Virus record (IMG/VR): IMGVR_UViG_3300036393_000023
Location: 1-42,850 of that record
DNA from: a virus
Reading direction: 5' to 3' (one strand)
Length of the DNA: 42,850 nucleotides
Both the position numbers and the translations under genes were made by a program. This document shows, piece after piece, positions 38,172 through 42,850 of this stretch; positions within the stretch are counted from its first letter, which is position 1, and each line of letters begins with the position of its first letter. The notes beneath the pieces were generated by a model. The model made no database searches. It saw only the letters and a list, made by a program, of their open reading frames with translations, and had not been told where the DNA came from.

Positions 38172-39048
38172 GACGCAGCCCCTGGAGCGTGCCGTGCCGC
38201 AGCACGCCTTCGCCTCGAAGGTGTCGCACGGTTGCCGCCAGCCCCGGCAGCAACCAGGTCCCGCGCCGCTTCAGCGGCAGCGGCGGAGCCTCGACCGTGT
38301 TGGCCTCGACATAGGCCCAGAAGTCGTTCCGGTCCGCCGCCTTCAGCGTGATGAAGGCATCCCCCACATAGTGCAGTCCATGTTCATCGCGTCGCGCGAG
38401 GATCGCCACCGGCGCACCGCTTGGCGAGAGATCGGCGCCGATCACCTCGAACTCACCGACGGCGAAGGTTTTGGTCTTCAGCCATGTGTCGGCGTCGCCG
38501 CTCTTGTAGCGGCTGCCGCGCTTCTTGCTGACGATGCCCTCGAGGCCCATGGCGTCGATGGCGGCGAAGGCTTCGGGGCCATCCGCATGAAGCTCCTGGC
38601 TGAAGGCGAGGCGTGGAGCCGGCGCGCTCTGCAGGAGGTCGGAAAGCATGGCGCGCCGGCTCTCGATCGGCCTGCTGCGCAAGTCCTCGCCATCGAGGTG
38701 CAGCAGGTCGAAGGCGACGAAGATCAGATCCTGCGGTCGCCAGCGGATAGCCGTTGGTAAGCCCGAAAAATCGGCGGCCCCACGAGCGTCCGGCAGGTAG
38801 ACCTCGCCGTCAAGGATGGCGGAGGTACACCGCAATTGTGCCGCCGCCGAGACAATCTGGGGATACTTGCTGGTCCAGTTGGCGCCGCTGCTGCTGAAAG
38901 CCCGGGCCGTACCGGCCTCGACGTGCAGCTGGGTGCGGTAGCCGTCGAACTTCACTTCATGCAGCCACGCGTCGCCGCTCGGCGCTGTGTCGACGAGGCG
39001 CGGTTTCATGGGCTGGATATAGCGCAGGGCAGGGCGTTCAAGCAGCAT
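38161..39048 (-). CDS. ATP-dependent DNA ligase, LigD/LigC type
   Basis: A 295-residue ligase. The nucleotide-binding lysine is Lys33 in LHEVKFDGYR (motif I). SAILDGEVYLP is motif III, FVAFDLLHLDG motif IIIa, MGLEGIVSKKRGS motif IV and TWLKTKTF motif V. Residues 205-295 form the oligonucleotide-binding fold. The order is that of LigD ligase domains, without polymerase or phosphoesterase domains. It may repair nicks or help phage DNA end joining. It is transcribed leftward with the 70-residue protein, away from the lysis genes. ATG 39048 is the earliest start; ATG 39009 is possible. Confidence 0.88.
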   Translation of the reverse strand: MLLERPALRYIQPMKPRLVDTAPSGDAWLHEVKFDGYRTQLHVEAGTARAFSSSGANWTSKYPQIVSAAAQLRCTSAILDGEVYLPDARGAADFSGLPTAIRWRPQDLIFVAFDLLHLDGEDLRSRPIESRRAMLSDLLQSAPAPRLAFSQELHADGPEAFAAIDAMGLEGIVSKKRGSRYKSGDADTWLKTKTFAVGEFEVIGADLSPSGAPVAILARRDEHGLHYVGDAFITLKAADRNDFWAYVEANTVEAPPLPLKRRGTWLLPGLAATVRHLRGEGVLRHGTLQGLRHVD

Positions 39049-39266
39049 GCCGGCAATTTAGTGCGGATGCGGAAGGAATCCGAGTCGGCCTGCGATCACT
39101 GATTCGTTTTGCCGGAACCCCAAGCGGGGCGTGTCACTTTCCCCGGACAGTCAGTGAGCGTGTTGCATGCCAAAATTCCCGCATAAGCCGGGCCGCCCCG
39201 AGCGTCCGCGAGACCGTCGGCCCGGCGATCGGGCGCAGCCGCAGCCTGGTGACGGGAGAGCATCCG

Positions 39267-39365
39267 ATGACCGAGCGCGAGCTAATCGACGACATCATCG
39301 CCAAGCTGCCCGACTTGCCTCCCTCGGTGGCGGCGCGACTGCGGCAGCGGCAGAAGTTGGACTAG
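39267..39365 (+). CDS. 32-residue peptide
   Basis: ATG 39267 after GGGAGAG opens a peptide (ELIDDIIAKLPDLPPSVAAR is its core) that reads as a compact helix pair. Its stop overlaps the convergent gene's end. The short length keeps confidence low. The region 39049-39266 otherwise holds only an Arg-rich frame and no clear gene. Confidence 0.4.
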   Translation: MTERELIDDIIAKLPDLPPSVAARLRQRQKLD

Positions 39366-39808
39366 CGCCGTTCCTTCGTCCTGAACTTGTAGAGTTCGCG
39401 CGACAGCGCATCGATCAGTTTGTTCAACCCGGGCGTTCGCGTGCGATGGCGGACCTGGTCCATGATCCACGACAGGTTCTCTCTGTCGGCCGCGGCTATC
39501 GCGAAGATCGAATGAACGTCCGGATCCGCCTCTGTGGTGACACTGTCGATCTTAGCAAGGACCGCCGCCTTGTGGGCCTCGTTCGCCGCTAGCTGCGCTG
39601 CAATGGTCCGCAGTCGGGGCATGGCGTCATTGGCCGCGTTCGATGCATTTTGTTTCGAGTTGACTATGTCGCTGCCCTGCGCTTCGCCAATCTTCACCCT
39701 CCAGCGCCAGCCGCCGGTCGACGTATCTCGCACGATGGTAGCGAAGCCATCCTCGAACTCGGCCCGAAGGCCGCTTTCGTCACGCTCCCATTTCAGCCGA
39801 TCCTTCAT
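39362..39808 (-). CDS. Unknown soluble protein
   Basis: A 148-residue protein. Residues 1-45 form beta strands (AEFEDGFATIVRDTSTGGWR), and residues 55-148 are helical (DAMPRLRTIAAQLAANEAHK, DALSRELYKFRTKERR). No family is recognised. It is a single gene between the 32-residue peptide and the divergent 39913 gene, and composition supports coding. It is probably accessory (a moron). Confidence 0.6.
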   Translation of the reverse strand: MKDRLKWERDESGLRAEFEDGFATIVRDTSTGGWRWRVKIGEAQGSDIVNSKQNASNAANDAMPRLRTIAAQLAANEAHKAAVLAKIDSVTTEADPDVHSIFAIAAADRENLSWIMDQVRHRTRTPGLNKLIDALSRELYKFRTKERR

Positions 39809-39853
39809 CTAGCTAGTATGATCCGGCCCTTATGGACCGCAATCCCTCGTGGC

Positions 39854-39881
39854 TTGTTCTCATTTCGTTCACGGGTATATG
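39854..39881 (+). promoter_or_regulatory. Candidate promoter for 39913 gene
   Basis: TTGTTC (39854-39859), 16 bases, then TATATG (39876-39881), 31 bases ahead of a gene with a strong AAGGAG ribosome-binding site. This region is less GC-rich than its surroundings. Confidence 0.5.
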
Positions 39882-39912
39882 ACTCGTTGCTTCCGACGTA
39901 AAGGAGCCCGTC

Positions 39913-40101
39913 ATGTCCACCACTGTCAGCCCCTCCGACCAGATCCGCTCCCTAAAGCGGAGGTGCCCATTCTTCACGGCACACGACATCGCGATGACCA
40001 CTGGTTTTCGTCTAAGCGTCGTCGAGAACGCGCTGCGTGAGTTGCCGCAGGACACATCGGACCGCATGCCGGTCTACGCGATGAAAGAAATCGCCGACTG
40101 A
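39913..40101 (+). CDS. Small HTH-like protein
   Basis: A 62-residue protein preceded by AAGGAG nine bases upstream of its ATG. CPFFTAHDIAMTTGFRLSVV followed by ENALREL looks like a compact helix-turn-helix. It probably regulates the neighbouring accessory genes, but no target is visible. Confidence 0.6.
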   Translation: MSTTVSPSDQIRSLKRRCPFFTAHDIAMTTGFRLSVVENALRELPQDTSDRMPVYAMKEIAD

Positions 40102-40105
40102 CGCC

Positions 40106-40648
40106 GTGGACGATATCGCCAAGCTACAGCTTTCGGCTTACTCGCCGAGGGAACTCGATATCCTCTGCCGGCGGTGCAAGCGGCATGTGTCGGTGAGGAC
40201 GTCAAAACTGAACACCCGATATGGAGATCGCCCGTTGGGCGAGATTGCGCGCCTGGTGGCTGCGGACGGCAACCCGCCATGCGCACTGGCCGCAATGGGG
40301 GAGGGTTGTTCCGTTGAAGCGGTCGAGCCGCCCTTCGAGCAATGGGCGACGCTTTCGGACGCACGCCTGGGCAATTGGGCAGGCTGGCTGGCATGTGACC
40401 GGCGCCGCGCATCACTGAAGCCGGCAAAAGCCTGCCCCGGCGAGTTCGTGGTCGACGTGCACTCACTCCTGATGGTGATGCCTTACGATTTCCCGCTCTC
40501 AAAGCTGCCGCGGCACCTGAAGTGCCCCGAGTGCCAATCCGACCATGTGCTGATCAGGTGGGAGAAGCTGCAGGCGCCGGCACCGACCGCGCCGGCGGTT
40601 CGCCGATCGGCCGGCATGGGGCGGGGCGGGTTGAGGGTAGTGCGCTAG
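40106..40648 (+). CDS. Protein with two zinc-knuckle-like Cys pairs
   Basis: A 180-residue protein. CRRCKRHVSVRTSKLNTRYG near the N-terminus and LKCPECQSDHVLIRW near residue 145 each contain a CxxC pair that could together bind zinc. The GTG start at 40106 follows the previous stop after four bases. The function is unknown. Its 3' end overlaps the convergent integrase by 4 bases. Confidence 0.6.
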   Translation: MDDIAKLQLSAYSPRELDILCRRCKRHVSVRTSKLNTRYGDRPLGEIARLVAADGNPPCALAAMGEGCSVEAVEPPFEQWATLSDARLGNWAGWLACDRRRASLKPAKACPGEFVVDVHSLLMVMPYDFPLSKLPRHLKCPECQSDHVLIRWEKLQAPAPTAPAVRRSAGMGRGGLRVVR

Positions 40649-41727
40649 GATGTGGCCGTAAGGTAAGGCAGCCATTTCCAACCGGCATACTTGTCGCCAG
40701 TTGCGCGCATGTGTGTGTAGCGCTTCAGAGACTGCCACGACCGGTGGCCTGAGAACGAAGCGACCTGGGGGATAGTCTTGCCCAACTCGAACAGCCGCGA
40801 AACGCCATCGTGCCTCAGGTCGTGGAAAACCAGATCCTCGATCCCAAGCAACTGACAGGCTCTGGTGAAGTTCGCGGTGATCGCATCGGCAGAGTAGGGG
40901 AAGATGCGACCGTCTTCCGACACCGGCATCGAGTCGATGATCGCGATGGCCTCCGGCGGCAATTCGCACCACTGATCGTTGCCCGCCTTCTCCCCAGGGT
41001 GCTTCATGTCGCGGACCAAAATCCGTGCCCCTTCGCGATCGAAGTCTTCGCGCCTCAGCCGCACGATCTCGGACTCGCGCCGGGTGGAGAAGATCGCGAA
41101 GCCGGTGACCTTGCCCATCGGCAGCATGCGAGGTCGCCGTATCCGTCGATCCTCGAAGTGAGCCAAGAGTTTGTCGAGTTCGTCGAGGGTAGGGCGACGT
41201 GCCCGCTCACGGGACTTGGCGACTTGACCCAATCGCCTGAGCACGACCTGCGCATCGATCATCGCCTGCCGGCTCAGCGGAATCTTCCACGCTGGTTCGG
41301 CGACAGCAAAGACGGCCGACAGGTGCGAGATGTAGTTGCCAACCGTTGCAGCTGTGCGCCCCTCGCCGAGTTCGCCCGCGAATGCGACGATGTCGGAGCT
41401 GCCGATATCCTCTGCTGCCATGCTCGCGATGCCGTAGGTCTTTATTGACCGAAGGACCTGGGCCTTGGTGCGCCCGATTTCCTTGAGCGACTCCCTCGTG
41501 TAGCGGTCGATGGCATCGGCAAGCGTTTCGCCCTTGCGCTTGGCTCGATCAAGGCCGCCCGGTGCCCTAAGCTCGGCCTCTCGCTTTTCCAGCCACGTCG
41601 CAGCGGCCTGCCGCCGATCAAAGGTTCGCGCCTCACGGTGGACAACGGCGCCGTCTTTCTTCAGAACGATTTGCGCCGTATATCCGGTCGTGCCGTCCTT
41701 GCGCTTGCGCGGCGCTATGCTTCCCAT
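40645..41727 (-). CDS. int: Tyrosine recombinase (dusA-type prophage integrase)
   Basis: A 360-residue integrase. Residues 1-55 are an arm-binding domain (RKRKDGTTGYTAQIVLKKDG). A SAM-like core-binding domain lies at about 75-175. The catalytic domain includes RRESEIVRLRREDF and the box His302-x-x-Arg305 (FHDLRHDG), with His328 (GHRSW) and nucleophile Tyr337 (KRYTHM). It lies divergent from the 5' end of dusA, the position defining dusA-associated integrases. It catalyses insertion and, with a directionality factor, excision. ATG 41727 has AGGA upstream. Confidence 0.93.
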   Translation of the reverse strand: MGSIAPRKRKDGTTGYTAQIVLKKDGAVVHREARTFDRRQAAATWLEKREAELRAPGGLDRAKRKGETLADAIDRYTRESLKEIGRTKAQVLRSIKTYGIASMAAEDIGSSDIVAFAGELGEGRTAATVGNYISHLSAVFAVAEPAWKIPLSRQAMIDAQVVLRRLGQVAKSRERARRPTLDELDKLLAHFEDRRIRRPRMLPMGKVTGFAIFSTRRESEIVRLRREDFDREGARILVRDMKHPGEKAGNDQWCELPPEAIAIIDSMPVSEDGRIFPYSADAITANFTRACQLLGIEDLVFHDLRHDGVSRLFELGKTIPQVASFSGHRSWQSLKRYTHMRATGDKYAGWKWLPYLTATS

Positions 41728-41730
41728 ACG

Positions 41731-41765
41731 GTCCTACACGAGCTTCGCCAGTCCTACACTTGTAG
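41731..41765. repeat. Direct repeats and dyad between integrase and dusA
   Basis: GTCCTACAC occurs at 41731-41739 and 41751-41759, exactly 20 bp apart (two helical turns). The second merges into a small dyad CTACA-CT-TGTAG (41754-41765). Phased repeats beside an att site suggest integrase arm sites or a control site for int. Confidence 0.5.
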
Positions 41766-41836
41766 TACCGCACCCGAAAAATACGTCAATAAGCACCCAT
41801 ATGCACCACAACGCACCAAACCGAGAAGGCGCTGAG

Positions 41837-42850
41837 ATGCCTGCGAACGCAGGGGAGTTCGAGATTTCCAAGGCACGCCGCTTCAGCGTTGCCCCGATGA
41901 TGGACTGGACGGATCGGCATTGCCGTTATCTGCATCGGCTCCTCACGTCGCACGCGTTGCTGTTCACCGAGATGGTGACCAGCGCGGCGGTGGTGCATGG
42001 ACCGCGCGAGCGGCTGTTGGGGTTCGACCAGGTCGAGCAGCCAGTGGCGCTGCAGCTTGGCGGTTCCGATCCCAAGGAGCTGGCCGAGGCGACCCGCATC
42101 GCCACCGAGTTCGGTTATCGTGAGATCAACCTCAATGTCGGTTGTCCGTCCGACCGGGTGCAGTCGGGCCGCTTCGGTGCCTGCCTGATGGCCGAACCGG
42201 AGCTGGTCGCCGAGTGCGTCCGCGCCATGCGCGGTGCCACCGATGTGCCGGTAACGGTGAAGTGCCGCATCGGCATCGATGACCAGGACACCGAGGAGAG
42301 CCTCGATCGCTTTGCCGACGCCATGTTCGCGGCCGGCGTCGCGGCGCTCTACGTGCATGCCCGCAAGGCCTGGCTCAAGGGCCTGAGCCCCAAGGAAAAC
42401 CGCGAGATCCCGCCGCTCGACTACCCGCGTGTCTACCGCCTCGCCGAGCGGCTCAAGCCTCTGCCGGTGATAATCAATGGCGGCATCAAGACCATCAGGG
42501 ACGCCGAGGCGCACATGGCGCACATGTCCGGCGTCATGCTCGGCCGCGTCGCCTACCACGAGCCGATGCTGCTGACGCTGGTCGACGAGCGCTTCTTCGG
42601 CGCGCCGAAGCAGTCGGTCGAGCTGCGTGACGTGATGCTTGCCATGGCCGACTACGCCGAGCGCGAAATCGGCAAGGGCGCCCGCCTCAACAACATCACC
42701 CGCCATATGCTGGGGCTGGCCAACGCCCGCGCCGGCGCCCGCACCTTCCGCCAGATCCTCAGTGTCGACGCGGCCAAGCGCGGCGCAGGTCCTGAGGTGA
42801 TCATGCGGGCGTTCGACGCGCTGGAGCCGGAACTGCAGCTGGCGGTCTAG
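41837..42850 (+). CDS. dusA: tRNA-dihydrouridine synthase A
   Basis: A 337-residue chromosomal enzyme that reduces uridine to dihydrouridine in the D-loop of tRNAs (positions 20/20a in E. coli) using FMN and NADPH. FMN-site motifs are FSVAPMMDWTDRHCRYLHRL and INLNVGCPSDRVQSGRFGAC (with the catalytic Cys), then VKCRIGIDD, YVHARKAWLKGLSPKENREI split over the substrate face, and INGGIKT. ATG 41837 is preferred (GAGAAGG upstream); further upstream the frame only mirrors int. Prophage integration at the 5' end means the first codons and promoter may now be phage-derived. Confidence 0.95.
   Translation: MPANAGEFEISKARRFSVAPMMDWTDRHCRYLHRLLTSHALLFTEMVTSAAVVHGPRERLLGFDQVEQPVALQLGGSDPKELAEATRIATEFGYREINLNVGCPSDRVQSGRFGACLMAEPELVAECVRAMRGATDVPVTVKCRIGIDDQDTEESLDRFADAMFAAGVAALYVHARKAWLKGLSPKENREIPPLDYPRVYRLAERLKPLPVIINGGIKTIRDAEAHMAHMSGVMLGRVAYHEPMLLTLVDERFFGAPKQSVELRDVMLAMADYAEREIGKGARLNNITRHMLGLANARAGARTFRQILSVDAAKRGAGPEVIMRAFDALEPELQLAV
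41891..41930. other. Probable attR region inside dusA 5' end
   Basis: dusA-targeting integrases are known to recombine in the conserved 5' part of dusA, where the protein reads APMMDWTDRHCR. The corresponding bases are about 41891-41930. The matching attL is outside this window, so the core cannot be defined by repeat comparison. Confidence 0.35.

Noticed and set aside
39167-39592. 141-codon plus-strand frame before the 148-residue gene
   Set aside because: Rich in Arg, Pro, Gly and Ala, and mostly antisense to 39362-39808; no ribosome-binding site. Only the 32-residue frame at 39267 is plausible here.

Overview
The window is almost entirely one temperate siphovirus-type prophage, followed on its right by the chromosomal gene dusA. 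High GC, very GC-rich third codon positions, GTA/HK97-type structural genes and the type of dusA protein point to an alphaproteobacterium, most likely of the Hyphomicrobiales (Devosia/Rhizobium-like). The genus is an inference. No tRNA, rRNA, CRISPR array or insertion sequence was seen. The left chromosomal junction (attL) is not inside the window, which opens at the stop codon of the outermost phage gene.

Layout. 1-2067 is a leftward early operon: a PrtN-like regulator, an HD phosphohydrolase, an ASCH-like protein and an unknown protein, each overlapping the next. 2072-3425 is a lambda-like immunity region. It has a cleavable LexA/cI-type repressor, a membrane-anchored gene in the rexAB position, and two operator clusters sharing a 16-bp palindrome centred on GTGTA..TACAC. 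3426-16920 is the rightward early/replication operon. It holds a cro-position gene, a CII-like regulator, three orphan DNA methyltransferases of different classes, a winged-helix protein, a stand-alone DnaA domain IV protein, a sliding clamp, a zinc/TOPRIM primase and a P4-type helicase. The operon contains a 300-bp array of 9-bp repeats that looks like the phage origin. No DNA polymerase is encoded, so the phage appears to direct host Pol III to its own origin.

A strong intrinsic terminator at 16987-17015 separates early from late genes and lies just after a gene in the position of lambda Q. The late operon (17069-34247) runs HNH nuclease, terS, terL, portal, protease, HK97 capsid, connectors, tail tube, two tail chaperones (probably joined by -1 frameshifting), tape measure, tail tip with a glycine-rich end, a Stf0-like sulfotransferase, fibre and DUF4376-like genes. 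A membrane O-acyltransferase (34281-35231) and a terminator follow. Together the sulfotransferase and acyltransferase suggest remodelling of cell-surface glycans.

35532-37975 is a lysis cassette: a lysozyme-like endolysin with peptidoglycan-binding and C-terminal membrane segments, two small membrane proteins, and an RlpA-like protein that has lost expected catalytic residues. 37959-40648 is an accessory region with a LigD-type ATP-dependent DNA ligase and several small unknown genes. 40645-41727 is a tyrosine integrase, divergent from dusA (41837-42850), in the arrangement known for dusA-targeting integrases. On circularisation the leftward early operon (ending in prtN) would run across attP into int in the same direction, so integration appears to split an early regulator-integrase operon.
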